In this document: piece after piece, positions 16,436-24,280 of the stretch | Layout of the letters: each line of letters opens with the position of its first letter | Numbering within the stretch: position 1 is the stretch's first letter | DNA from: CAXTTV01 sp964247295 | GTDB lineage: Bacteria > Chloroflexota > Ktedonobacteria > Ktedonobacterales > Ktedonobacteraceae | DNA length: 27,016 nucleotides | NCBI GenBank assembly: GCA_964247295.1 | Contig: CAXTTV010000054.1 | Span: 1 to 27,016, forward strand | Direction: 5' to 3' | Notes under the pieces: generated by a model | The model's database searches: none | The model's input: the letters and a program-made list of their open reading frames with translations, nothing else | What the model was told of the DNA's origin: nothing | Position numbers and translations under genes: made by a program

Positions 16436-17497
16436 TTGAAAAACAAACACAATTCTTTATCGGTTGTACGCTCAAACACGCCCAGGCCCGTCGAATTGCA
16501 CGGCGAGGTTCAGGCCGCGCCTCTACCTGCCTCTGTCGTGGAAGACGAAGCGACCGAAGTGCTCAGTGAATTCATTTGGCTGTTTGAGTATAACCCGAGT
16601 ATGGATGAGTCCTTATTAAATACACCTGATCGTCTTAATGGGCTGGCCCTACTTTATGGTCCGGCTGTTTTAAAGGGCTATCAACTGGCCTATCGGGCTG
16701 GAAGTCGCCTCAACTGGCAGGAGCTGGTAACGATTCTGCCCACTGATAAGGCTGAAGCCGAGGTTCGAGGTGTGCTGTATCGAATACCCAGGCGTTGTAG
16801 TGAAGGGCGGGATGAAGAGCCTTCCCTTCTCGATCGAACGCACAACGCCACCGGACCTGATTGTATGTACGAACCTTTGCATATCATTGTGCGTGAGGTT
16901 CACCGGGGAAGGGAGGTAGCCAGTCTGGCTTATGCCGCGAACGCCAGGGCTCGTGGGCAATTTCTGCCAGGGGACCAGAAGAGGCCGGGCGCTATTTCAA
17001 TGGTGGAACCGCAGACGGAGCCCCTGACGGCCACTAGAGTAAAGTCCCCTGTTCACCAGGCGAGCTTTGGGAGATCGCAGCCTTCTCGTGGTCCCTGGCT
17101 GCTGATCTTCGCGGTTTATCTTGCCTGTTTATTGCCGCTTTTGTTGGCCCTGGCCGTAGTTCAAGGGTTAGGCATCTGGAGCAATATTTTTACCGCTCGC
17201 TTTACACCGCTGGGAGTGCCCTGGTTTGTTTTACTTTATGGGTTATTAGGAGGGTGTCTTAGCAGCATTGTGTCACTCAGGCACCGGCAGCCGTTCCAGA
17301 TCCCCAATTTTGTTGCGGTAGTCTGGTTTCTACGTCCCCTGGTTGGGGCTGTTCTGGGAGGGCTGGTATTTCTTTTATTGAACACCGGATTTTTCGCGTT
17401 AAACGGGACGGATAATCCGCATAGTCAGGCCATTTTCTCCCTGGTGGGAGCCCTGGCTGGTCTTTGCGAGGGCTTGATCTTTACGCGTCGCGACTAA
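16436..17497 (+). CDS. Conserved-looking membrane protein of unknown function
   Basis: I do not recognise this 353-residue protein. The first ~215 residues are soluble, polar and rich in Arg/Glu, with no motif I can name. Four hydrophobic segments follow at about 219-240, 258-277, 290-317 and 330-348, giving a C-terminal membrane domain. The start is taken as TTG 16436 because GAGGGG sits at 16425-16430 with 5-base spacing. No in-frame ATG occurs before residue ~56. The large N-terminal domain without a signal peptide suggests it faces the cytoplasm. A bidirectional terminator begins right at its stop codon. Confidence 0.7.
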   Translation: MKNKHNSLSVVRSNTPRPVELHGEVQAAPLPASVVEDEATEVLSEFIWLFEYNPSMDESLLNTPDRLNGLALLYGPAVLKGYQLAYRAGSRLNWQELVTILPTDKAEAEVRGVLYRIPRRCSEGRDEEPSLLDRTHNATGPDCMYEPLHIIVREVHRGREVASLAYAANARARGQFLPGDQKRPGAISMVEPQTEPLTATRVKSPVHQASFGRSQPSRGPWLLIFAVYLACLLPLLLALAVVQGLGIWSNIFTARFTPLGVPWFVLLYGLLGGCLSSIVSLRHRQPFQIPNFVAVVWFLRPLVGAVLGGLVFLLLNTGFFALNGTDNPHSQAIFSLVGALAGLCEGLIFTRRD

Positions 17498-17498
17498 A

Positions 17499-17538
17499 TG
17501 AAAAGAGGCAGTCTCCTGGTAGAGACCGCCTCTTTTCA
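17499..17538. terminator. Bidirectional terminator between convergent genes
   Basis: An 11-bp stem TGAAAAGAGGC (17499-17509) with GCCTCTTTTCA (17528-17538), one A-C mismatch, then GTCTC with GAGAC, and a 6-base loop. A-runs and T-runs lie on both sides, so it can end the TM-protein transcript (+) and the yvcK-like transcript (-). Confidence 0.9.
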
Positions 17539-17566
17539 GCATATAGGAGAGGAGAATGATAAGCGC

Positions 17567-18601
17567 TTAATCTTCCGTAGGGAAGATCGCGCGGACCAGA
17601 CGTTCAGGATCATGGCGGGCCAGTGTATCATCCTCAAGATTAAGTTGTCCCACTACCACGCTGGGAACAATTCTCGCGAGGTGTGCCCGATCTACTATCA
17701 CTGGCTCACTATATTCCTCGCGATACTGTGCCAGTAGCTTCTCTGGAAAGGGCCCGTTATTGACAATAACGCGGTCCACCCGGCCACCCATATAGCGGTT
17801 GATCTCATTTACAAAGTCTGAAGCTTTATATCCATCCGTCTCGCCATGCTTAGTCATCAGGTTACAGATATAGACCTTCTCGGCGTCCGACTCACGAACT
17901 GCGCGGGCGATCTCCGGTACCAGTAGATTTGGGATTAAGCTCGTGTAGAGGTCGCCAGGGCCAATAATAATTGTATCCGCGCGTTTAATCGCGCGAACCG
18001 ACTGAGCGCAGGCCGGAGCATCCTCTGGAACCATGCGGAGGCGGGAAATCGGCGAGATGTGCGCTTCACCCTGTTCCAGTAGGTGCTTGCCGCGTGTATC
18101 GATCTCCGTCTCGCCACAGATCGTCGTTTTGTCTTCCAGATCAGCACAGATTGTTGTCTGAGCAAGCGTCACAGGTAGCACGCGCCCAGCAGTATTCAGG
18201 AGCTCCTGAGCATCCTCAATTGCCAGCAGTAGATCCTCATTATTGATATCTTGCAGACCCTTAAGGATTAAATTCCCGAGACTATGCCCACCGACGCCTT
18301 TGGGCTCATCATTGCCATCATCGGTACGCTCAAATCGGTGCATAAACACTTCGCGCCAGAGGGCCCCATTGCGTGCCAGGGCGACCAGTGACATTCTTAA
18401 ATCTCCCAATGGGAGCTGACGACGAAACTCATCCATCAAGCGGCGGGAACTACCACCACTGTCTGACATTGTGACAATAGCGCTAATAGTGAAAGGGTAT
18501 TTTTTTAAGTGCGAGAGGACGGAGAAGGTTCCAGAGCCCCCTCCAATTGTGACGACTCGCCGTCCCGCGAAGTGGTCTCCTGTGCGGTACTGTCCAGACA
18601 A
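17567..18601 (-). CDS. yvcK: YvcK/CofD-family protein (gluconeogenesis factor type)
   Basis: This 344-residue protein has the family signature VVTIGGGSGT (16-25), followed by TMSDSGGSSRR (44-54) and, further on, GHSLGNL and IIGPGDLYTSLIPNLL. In Bacillus, YvcK binds UDP-sugars and couples carbon supply to cell-wall synthesis and shape; the CofD relatives are phospholactate transferases. The GGGSGT plus SDSGGSS pattern is that of the YvcK branch. I chose TTG 18601 because AGGAGA lies 6 bases upstream; a TTG at 18646 has no ribosome binding site. In many bacteria yvcK sits with rapZ and whiA, but neither is in this window. The small zinc-motif gene lies upstream on the same strand. Confidence 0.88.
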   Translation of the reverse strand: MSGQYRTGDHFAGRRVVTIGGGSGTFSVLSHLKKYPFTISAIVTMSDSGGSSRRLMDEFRRQLPLGDLRMSLVALARNGALWREVFMHRFERTDDGNDEPKGVGGHSLGNLILKGLQDINNEDLLLAIEDAQELLNTAGRVLPVTLAQTTICADLEDKTTICGETEIDTRGKHLLEQGEAHISPISRLRMVPEDAPACAQSVRAIKRADTIIIGPGDLYTSLIPNLLVPEIARAVRESDAEKVYICNLMTKHGETDGYKASDFVNEINRYMGGRVDRVIVNNGPFPEKLLAQYREEYSEPVIVDRAHLARIVPSVVVGQLNLEDDTLARHDPERLVRAIFPTED

Positions 18602-18757
18602 GGCAGTTCTCCTGGTGGGAATACATTCCCATACACTTTTACGCAAGATGCATAGTTAAGGAATTGAAAGGTACTTGCGCATATATACAGATACAACGGT
18701 ATGATTTTTTCACAAGCACAGTCTACCACGTGTAACTTTTTATATGCAAGGACCCGC

Positions 18758-18964
18758 TTATTTCTCTATTCCTCCGCAGAGGTCGCAGACGCGTTTGATC
18801 CCTGTTCCTCTACAGGCGGAACAAGGAATCGCGGAGGTGGTATAGCCATAAGAAATCATAAATTTCTTGCCCTGTCCGCTACAGGCGAAACAGGAAATTA
18901 CCCCTGTTCCATAACAACGTTTACAGGGCGCAGCTTTTGCTTTAACCTGGTTTTCTTGACTCAT
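18758..18964 (-). CDS. Small protein with four DnaJ-type zinc-finger motifs
   Basis: A 68-residue protein made almost wholly of four Cys motifs: CKRCYGTG, CFACSGQG, CSACRGTG and CDLCGG. Three match the CxxCxGxG repeats of the DnaJ central domain, and the fourth is a degenerate CxxCGG. In DnaJ these pair up to bind two zinc ions; here there is no J domain or substrate-binding domain. The start ATG 18964 follows AGAGG with about 9-base spacing; a TTG at 18982 would add six residues. It may act as a zinc-binding or chaperone-like accessory. The function is unknown. Confidence 0.75.
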   Translation of the reverse strand: MSQENQVKAKAAPCKRCYGTGVISCFACSGQGKKFMISYGYTTSAIPCSACRGTGIKRVCDLCGGIEK

Positions 18965-18985
18965 AGATGCAGCCTCTGACAAGCA

Positions 18986-19029
18986 AAAGGTCAGACCATC
19001 GCGTTCAAAAGCGCAACAGCCTGACCTTT
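18986..19029 (-). terminator. Terminator of the aldehyde dehydrogenase gene
   Basis: AAAGGTCAG (18986-18994) and CTGACCTTT (19021-19029) form a perfect 9-bp stem, with a smaller GCG/CGC pairing inside the loop. Read on the minus strand it is followed by TTTTGCTT. It lies 16 bases after the dehydrogenase stop and before the zinc-motif gene. Confidence 0.7.
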
Positions 19030-19045
19030 AGAATTCTTATCTGTT

Positions 19046-20539
19046 CTACAGACCGATGGTCACAGCTTTGACTTCGGTATAATTTTCCAGGACCTCATGT
19101 CCCATTTCGCGTCCCCAACCACTCTGTTTGTAGCCACCGAATGGGAGGGCTGCATCAAAGACGCTGTAGCAATTCACCCAGACGGTACCAGCTCGGAGGA
19201 GTCTGGCAAGCTTATGGGCCTTACTGACATCCCGTGTCCAGATACCGGCGGCCAGTCCAAAGGTGGTATCATTGGCGATCGCGGCGATCTCATCCAGATC
19301 ATCGAAGGGCTGAGCCACGACGACCGGGCCAAAGATTTCCTCGCGCACAATTCGCATATCTGGCTTCGTATCGACAATGACGGTGGGTTCTACAAAGTAG
19401 CCTTTATCGCCGTGTCGTTGTCCTCCAGTCAGAGATTTAGCGCCTTCTGAGCGGCCAGAGTCCAGATAGCCCGTGACCCGCGCCAACTGCACATCCGAGA
19501 CCAGAGGTCCCATCTGAGTTTTGGGGTCCAGACCGGAGCCTAGCTTAATCTTTTTCGCCTGGTCCGCGACTCCCTCAACAACCTGATCGAAGACGCTTTT
19601 CTGGACATAGAGGCGGGAGCCCGCGCTACAAACCTCTCCTTGATTGAAGAAGATCGCGTTCGCGGCCCCGGCGATTGCTGCTGGAACATCCATATCGTCG
19701 AGTACAATGTTAGGGGATTTGCCACCAAGCTCCAACGAAACCTTTTTCAAATTGCCGGTTGCCGCCTTCACAATCAGTTTTCCAACTTCGGTGGAACCGG
19801 TGAAGGCCACTTTGTCAACATCATCGTGAGCCGCGAGGGCCGCTCCGGCGGTCTCGCCATAGCCTGGGACGATATTGACGACGCCTGCGGGAATACCAGC
19901 CTCCATAATCAGTTCGCCGAGCCTCAAGGCCGAGAGTGGCGTCTGCTCGGCGGGCTTCAGGACGACGGTACATCCAACCGCGAGGGCCGCACCCAATTTC
20001 CAGGCCGCCATCAGTAGAGGGAAGTTCCAGGGGATAATCTGCCCAACCACGCCGATGGGCTCGCGTAGTGTATATGAGAAGTAACTGCCAGGCATAGATA
20101 TGGGGATTGTATTGCCTTCTACTTTGGTGGCCCAGCCCGACATATACCGGAAGTGGTCAATGGTAAGGGGGACATCGGCGGCGCGCGCAACTGTAAAGGG
20201 TTTGCCATTGTCCAGCGATTCCATTTGCGCGAACTCGTCGCTGTGCTGCTCAATCAGGTTCGCGAGACGATAAATGGCCTGTCCACGCTCTGATGGCGTC
20301 ATTTTGCGCCAGGGACCGCCTTCGAAGGCTTTACGAGCCGCTTTTACAGCTCGATCTATATCTTCTTTGTCCCCTTCGGCAACCCGCGCCATAACCTCGC
20401 CTGTGGCGGGATTATAGACGGGAAAGGTTTTTCCTGAGGCTGCCTCTACCCATTGTCCGTCAATGAGCATCTTTTTTGGCTGAGCAAGAAACTGACTGAC
20501 TTCGGGAGCAATTTTGATCTCTGCATCGGAAATAGCCAT
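19046..20539 (-). CDS. Aldehyde dehydrogenase (NAD(P)-dependent, ALDH superfamily)
   Basis: This 497-residue enzyme oxidises an aldehyde to an acid. Numbered from the chosen start, it shows the WNF asparagine (N172), the cofactor lysine in VVLKPAE (K195), the general-base glutamate in LELGGKSPNI (E271) and the catalytic cysteine in NQGEVCSAGSR (C304). It also has the FTGSTEVG glycine motif and the PFGGYKQSG end motif. The pattern resembles class 1/2 and betaine-aldehyde-type ALDHs; the substrate cannot be told. I chose ATG 20539 because AAAGG lies 7 bases upstream; an ATG at 20560 would add seven residues. It is monocistronic by context and divergent from padR. Confidence 0.93.
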   Translation of the reverse strand: MAISDAEIKIAPEVSQFLAQPKKMLIDGQWVEAASGKTFPVYNPATGEVMARVAEGDKEDIDRAVKAARKAFEGGPWRKMTPSERGQAIYRLANLIEQHSDEFAQMESLDNGKPFTVARAADVPLTIDHFRYMSGWATKVEGNTIPISMPGSYFSYTLREPIGVVGQIIPWNFPLLMAAWKLGAALAVGCTVVLKPAEQTPLSALRLGELIMEAGIPAGVVNIVPGYGETAGAALAAHDDVDKVAFTGSTEVGKLIVKAATGNLKKVSLELGGKSPNIVLDDMDVPAAIAGAANAIFFNQGEVCSAGSRLYVQKSVFDQVVEGVADQAKKIKLGSGLDPKTQMGPLVSDVQLARVTGYLDSGRSEGAKSLTGGQRHGDKGYFVEPTVIVDTKPDMRIVREEIFGPVVVAQPFDDLDEIAAIANDTTFGLAAGIWTRDVSKAHKLARLLRAGTVWVNCYSVFDAALPFGGYKQSGWGREMGHEVLENYTEVKAVTIGL

Positions 20540-20875
20540 ACTGATACCTTTCTGCAACATGCAATTGAGACTTCACTGTCTTCCATTAGCGCTACCAGGC
20601 TGGTGGACACCATAAACCAGGAGAGGCTTACGACATAGACCAGTATCAGATTTTTTTGTCGTGCAGGAGAAATGCGTATTGGTGATTACACAATAAAGAG
20701 AAGGGTGGTCGTAACGAGTGTAACTACACGAACAATAACCTTACTATAGCTATGCAGCAAAACTCTTCTACATGCATCAGCATATTATTGATCAGTAGTA
20801 GATTCCTCGTACCTTGAGTATAAGCAGGAGAGACCTAATAGTCAAGGGAAAATAGTCAGTATCCTTGCTTGCCCC
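20540..20875. other. Intergenic region between aldehyde dehydrogenase and PadR genes
   Basis: No gene is seen. It must hold the dehydrogenase promoter, which I cannot place. ACCAG-G-CTGGT (about 20595-20605) is a small perfect hairpin in the dehydrogenase leader. GTCAAGGG at 20841-20848 is the left arm of an inverted pair whose right arm, CCCTTGAC (20873-20880), overlaps the padR -35 element. Confidence 0.4.
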
Positions 20876-20932
20876 TTGACAGATAGCGATATATCGTTAT
20901 AATAAAAGATATATCGAATTGTATCGTTATCG
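20876..20932 (+). promoter_or_regulatory. padR promoter with palindromic operator candidates
   Basis: TTGACA (20876-20881) and TATAAT (20898-20903) are perfect consensus hexamers with a 16-base spacer. The spacer contains the perfect palindrome CGATATATCG (20887-20896). GATATATCG recurs at 20908-20916, 20 bases downstream, and TATCGTTAT occurs at 20892-20900 and 20922-20930. Such AT-rich palindromes match the way PadR proteins bind and repress their own promoters, so autoregulation is likely but inferred. Confidence 0.8.
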
Positions 20933-20965
20933 TTCGGTATGATAAAGAAAAGGAGATACAATACT

Positions 20966-21793
20966 ATGTTTGGTCGTCGTATGCATCGCGCCTCCCGCCG
21001 CCTCTGGGAAGAGGCTGGTGGATCTTTCCCCTGGATGCGTGAAGAGGGGCCGTCGTTCGGTCCTCATGGACCGTTTGGTTCTGGTAATCCCCATGGTGAA
21101 TTCGGCCCTGGCCATCATGGACCATTTGGAGGTGGAGAGCCTCGTGAGTCTTTCGGCCCTGGTCGCCGTGGTCCTCGTGGTCCCTTCGGGCCTGGTCGTT
21201 TCTTTGGTCGGGGCGATATGAAGTTTGTTCTGCTATCCCTGTTACAAGAGCGTCCCATGTATGGATATGAGATGATTAAAGCTCTGGAGGAGCGCTCCGG
21301 CGGCTTCTATGTCCCGAGTCCCGGCTCGATCTATCCTACCCTACAAATGTTGGAGGAGCGCGGTTTCGTAACTTCTCAGGGCGTTGAGGGTAAAAAGGTA
21401 TACAGTATTACCGATGAGGGTCGTCAATTGTTACAGGGCCGGCAAGATGAGCGTGGTCCTGAAGAGGCTGCTGAGGAAGATGGTGTGCCTTTTGGTCCCC
21501 CCTGGATGCGTGGCCGTGGACGCGGGCGCGATCGCAGAGGGTTTCCTGAACTTCAAGCTTTTCGCGCGCAAACAGAGGAGGTTATGCGCCTCTTTGGGAT
21601 TGCTGTCCGTGTGTCTTTTGATGATCCCGCTCGTTTCGCTCGCCTGCGCACTGTAATTGAGACGACCCGTTCCCAATTAAATGAGATCATTTATGAGGGA
21701 TCGCCTTCCTCATCCGCCGGGCAGCAGCCTCGCGAAGCCACGCCCACTTCCGAGCCGACAAACCATAACTCTGACGCACCTGCCGGAGAATAA
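20966..21793 (+). CDS. PadR-family transcriptional regulator with Gly/Pro/His-rich N-terminal extension
   Basis: A 275-residue protein with a PadR winged helix from about residue 85. It runs MKFVLLSLLQERPMYGYEMI, then SPGSIYPTLQMLEERGFV, then KVYSITDEG, which is canonical for the family. Before it lies an unusual low-complexity arm (about 27-84) with repeated FGP/PHGPFG-like units rich in Gly, Pro, His and Arg. The part after the winged helix is acidic, then Arg/Gly-rich, then a helical dimerisation-like stretch. The start is ATG 20966, with AGGAG at 20951-20955; an ATG at 20939 has no ribosome binding site. The consensus promoter with embedded palindromes upstream suggests autorepression. 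No clear target gene adjoins; the divergent aldehyde dehydrogenase and the downstream aldo/keto reductase are the candidates. Confidence 0.88.
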   Translation: MFGRRMHRASRRLWEEAGGSFPWMREEGPSFGPHGPFGSGNPHGEFGPGHHGPFGGGEPRESFGPGRRGPRGPFGPGRFFGRGDMKFVLLSLLQERPMYGYEMIKALEERSGGFYVPSPGSIYPTLQMLEERGFVTSQGVEGKKVYSITDEGRQLLQGRQDERGPEEAAEEDGVPFGPPWMRGRGRGRDRRGFPELQAFRAQTEEVMRLFGIAVRVSFDDPARFARLRTVIETTRSQLNEIIYEGSPSSSAGQQPREATPTSEPTNHNSDAPAGE

Positions 21794-21930
21794 AAAAGGG
21801 ATTTGGAGATAGTAGAATCTCTGTTATACATCTCCTGTTTGTAGCGGTCCATACCCTTACTCTATGCATGTGGGGTAAGGGAAGCTACAACCATTTCTAG
21901 GGATTTTTGCATAATTGATAGCGGTTTTTC

Positions 21931-21959
21931 TTGTGTAAAAGGTAAAAATAGGTTATACT
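21931..21959 (+). promoter_or_regulatory. Candidate promoter of the hairpin unit
   Basis: TTGTGT (21931-21936) and TATACT (21954-21959) are separated by 17 bases, a good sigma-70-type match. The expected start of transcription falls at about 21965, exactly at the foot of the hairpin below. Confidence 0.55.
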
Positions 21960-21965
21960 GTAAAA

Positions 21966-22031
21966 GACGGGAATCACCTATCACTTTGTGGGCGCGGTGG
22001 TAGGAGCATGAAATCCCGTTGCTATTTTTTT
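21966..22031 (+). ncRNA. Candidate small RNA or attenuator upstream of the aldo/keto reductase
   Basis: ACGGGA (21967-21972) pairs with TCCCGT (22014-22019) and encloses CCTATCAC (21977-21984) paired with GTGGTAGG (21997-22004, one G-T pair). Seven T follow at 22025-22031. With the promoter just upstream this would give a ~65-70-base terminated RNA. It could be a free small RNA or a regulated leader of the reductase gene, which starts 113 bases after the T-run. I do not recognise the class. Confidence 0.45.
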
Positions 22032-22144
22032 GGGGAAATATACTGGCCCACTATTTGTCCTTATAGCGTCCTATACAACGTGATAGCTACAGGAAAAAGT
22101 TGGGAACGTTCCCTGGAAATACAATAGAGCGAAGGATAAATAGA

Positions 22145-23116
22145 ATGACACAGGTAGAGCATAAACGTCGTCTTGGAGCCTCAGGCATCGAGGTTTCACC
22201 TTTGGGTGTTGGTGTCTGGAGCTGGGGAGATAAAAGTTGGGGATATGGTCAGGGGTATCAGCAGGCCGATATCAGCCAGGCTTACCTTTCCAGCCTGAAT
22301 AGCGGCCTCACCTTTTTCGATACCGCTGAGATCTATGGTCGCGGTAATTCAGAGCGCTTATTGGGTGAGTGTGTACGCCAGTTTCCAGATCGCCCGATAG
22401 TAGTTGCCAGCAAGTTCGCGCCACTCCCCACGCGTTTCTCTGCTCATCAGCTTATGGATGCCCTGGATAACAGTTTGCGCCGTCTGGGCCTGGAGACAAT
22501 CGACCTTTATCAAATCCACTTTCCCTACACCAGTCTGTTGCGGATTGAAGCATTGATGGATATGATGGCGTTGGCAGTGCAGTCGGGCAAGATCCGCGCC
22601 GTTGGGGTTAGTAACTACTCAGTCGCGCAAATGCATCAGGCCGCCGATCGTCTGGCTCGTTACAACATTCCGCTGGCCTCGAACCAGGTGCATTACAGCC
22701 TGGTACACCGCAAACCAGAGGCTAATGGCGTGTTAGAGGCCTGTCGCTCCATGAATGTCTCCTTGATTGCCTACAGCCCATTGGAGCAGGGCTTGCTGAC
22801 CGGAAAGTTTCGGACCTCGCTCAGCCAGATCCCACCAGTAGATGGGCCTCGCAGGATTTCACTCAAGTTCAGGCAATCCGCTCGTCAGCAGCAGGAGCCT
22901 TTAATGGAGACAATGGGTCGGATCGCCAGCGCGCATAATAAGAGCATGAGTCAGGTCGCGCTGAACTGGTTAATGCAAAGGGATCAACTGGTGATCCCCA
23001 TTCCAGGAGCGAAAAACGAGCGGCAGGCCAATGAAAATGCCGGTGCGCTCGGCTGGGAACTCTCGCGAGAAGAGTTTGAGCAGATTGATCTGGCTTCGCA
23101 GCCATGGAGGCGCTAG
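22145..23116 (+). CDS. Aldo/keto reductase
   Basis: This 323-residue TIM-barrel oxidoreductase reduces carbonyls with NAD(P)H. The catalytic tetrad is visible: D59 and Y64 in FFDTAEIYG, K90 in VVASKFAP and H125 in LYQIHFPY. The C-terminal NADP-binding segment IPIPGAKNERQANEN is also present. The substrate is unknown. The start ATG 22145 has AGGA about 9 bases upstream, and the conserved LGASGIEVSPLGVG begins ten residues in; a TTG at 22100 would add 15 unconserved residues. The candidate attenuator lies upstream and a palindromic element downstream. PadR or the attenuator may control it, but nothing shows this directly. Confidence 0.92.
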   Translation: MTQVEHKRRLGASGIEVSPLGVGVWSWGDKSWGYGQGYQQADISQAYLSSLNSGLTFFDTAEIYGRGNSERLLGECVRQFPDRPIVVASKFAPLPTRFSAHQLMDALDNSLRRLGLETIDLYQIHFPYTSLLRIEALMDMMALAVQSGKIRAVGVSNYSVAQMHQAADRLARYNIPLASNQVHYSLVHRKPEANGVLEACRSMNVSLIAYSPLEQGLLTGKFRTSLSQIPPVDGPRRISLKFRQSARQQQEPLMETMGRIASAHNKSMSQVALNWLMQRDQLVIPIPGAKNERQANENAGALGWELSREEFEQIDLASQPWRR

Positions 23117-23184
23117 GGATCTTTTAGGAAATGGGAATGGTGGATTGAAGAGCTACCGTCCAACGTAGAGTGAAGCGCAAGTGC

Positions 23185-23315
23185 CTCTGTTGGGAAATAT
23201 CAAAGCCTGGGAAAGGAAGGATGCCCCTTGGGTGCGGTAGGAGCGCTTCGCGAAGCGTGCGCAAGGCAACGGGTCCAATGATGGGCTCATCCCGCCTCCG
23301 AATTTCCCAACAGAG
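23185..23315. mobile_element. 131-bp palindromic MITE-like element
   Basis: The element is bounded by perfect 14-bp terminal inverted repeats, CTCTGTTGGGAAAT (23185-23198) and ATTTCCCAACAGAG (23302-23315). Its centre is another perfect 14-base palindrome, CGCTTCGCGAAGCG (23244-23257), on the same symmetry axis. The 7-base direct repeat CGCAAGT lies just outside both ends (23176-23182 and 23317-23323), as a target-site duplication would, offset by 2 and 1 bases. It has no coding capacity. It sits between convergent genes, 68 bases after the reductase stop. It could instead be a REP-like or terminator palindrome. Confidence 0.6.
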
Positions 23316-23330
23316 TCGCAAGTCGCTCCC

Positions 23331-24194
23331 CTATGATTCTGGTTTCAAGCGGATCAGCATAATCCCTAGCCACAGGGTCCAGAGGGCAAAAAGTAAGATT
23401 GCCGGCGTCGTTAAAACCCCCTGTCCATTTTCAGGGGCGCTGGCAACCGCGACGGCGCTACCACTCCAGAGAGCCGCACAGGTCAGGGCTCCATAACCGA
23501 AGGCTACCCAAATCCCCGGCCAGAGCCGGAGCCCTCTCCGCGCAATCGCGGCTCCAAAGAGCAGCGTCCCGATGGCCAGAAACCCTCCTCCAATGGTGTT
23601 ACTGAGCAGGGTGAGGGAACTGACGATCCCCTCAAAGTTACTGGGAGTAGGGCTTGAGGTAGTAATGCCCATTGAGCTTAAGGCGATATAAGCTGTGCTG
23701 GCAAGGGTTCCCAGAACGAAGATCGAGACGCCTGAGAGCCCCGCCCAGGCAGCCAGCACCGCAAAGCCTTTGCCGCGCCAGGAGTACGGTGGCAAGTCAT
23801 CCTCCGCTTCAGTCTCGGAAGCGGCTACCGGCAGCTTCTCATCATCCCCATTGGCCTCGTCTTCACCCTCCTCGTCTTCATCCTCTTCATCGGCCTGGCC
23901 CTCGATAAGCTCCTGGGCGACAATCACACGAAAAAGGGTAAAGGGGAGATTAATGAGTAAAGCAAAGGCCAGAGCTAGTAGGAGTCGATAGCCTAAAAAT
24001 AATCCCACATGTTGTGTAACCCACAGCAAGAAAGGGTTCCTCTGAGCTTGATGAACTCCCAGGAGCGCATCACTGTATCCCTGTGGTCCCAGTAATAACA
24101 GTTGATACAGAGGAATGATGAGCAGCAAAATCAAGGCGCTACCAACAAAGAGGCGGCCATTGCTTTGGAGGCGGGACAAAAAACTGCGTTTCAT
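23331..24194 (-). CDS. Multi-pass membrane protein with a highly acidic loop, function unknown
   Basis: I cannot name a family for this 287-residue protein. Hydrophobic segments lie near 15-36, 55-95, 143-172, 190-220 and 225-285, giving about six TM helices. Between the second and third groups a loop at about 94-134 is almost entirely Asp/Glu (runs such as EEDEDEEGEDE), probably cytosolic if the positively charged N terminus is inside. ATG 24194 has AAGGA close upstream. It is separated from the upstream transporter gene by a strong bidirectional terminator, so it is likely transcribed alone. The acidic loop could bind cations, but that is speculation. Confidence 0.75.
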   Translation of the reverse strand: MKRSFLSRLQSNGRLFVGSALILLLIIPLYQLLLLGPQGYSDALLGVHQAQRNPFLLWVTQHVGLFLGYRLLLALAFALLINLPFTLFRVIVAQELIEGQADEEDEDEEGEDEANGDDEKLPVAASETEAEDDLPPYSWRGKGFAVLAAWAGLSGVSIFVLGTLASTAYIALSSMGITTSSPTPSNFEGIVSSLTLLSNTIGGGFLAIGTLLFGAAIARRGLRLWPGIWVAFGYGALTCAALWSGSAVAVASAPENGQGVLTTPAILLFALWTLWLGIMLIRLKPES

Positions 24195-24280
24195 ATAGTC
24201 CTTGAAAAAGAAATTTCCGACAATTACGAGAAAGAAAATTCTACCTTAGATTATAGGACCCAGTATACTTGTGGAGCAAA

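Larger units (their letters stand above)
21794..22144. other. Intergenic region with nested hairpins and a small RNA-like unit
   Basis: A 351-base stretch without a gene. Soon after padR a nested stem forms: TTGTAGC (21839-21845) with GCTACAA (21884-21890), enclosing CCCTTAC (21854-21860) with GTAAGGG (21875-21881). It has no T-run, so it is a weak terminator at best. From 21931 a promoter plus hairpin plus T-run unit follows, described separately. The final ~110 bases lead to the aldo/keto reductase. Confidence 0.5.

Noticed and set aside
23672..23991. Ser/Pro/Arg-rich open frames opposite the acidic-loop membrane gene
   Set aside because: They are the antisense reading of the Asp/Glu-rich loop and of neighbouring codons, a composition artefact.
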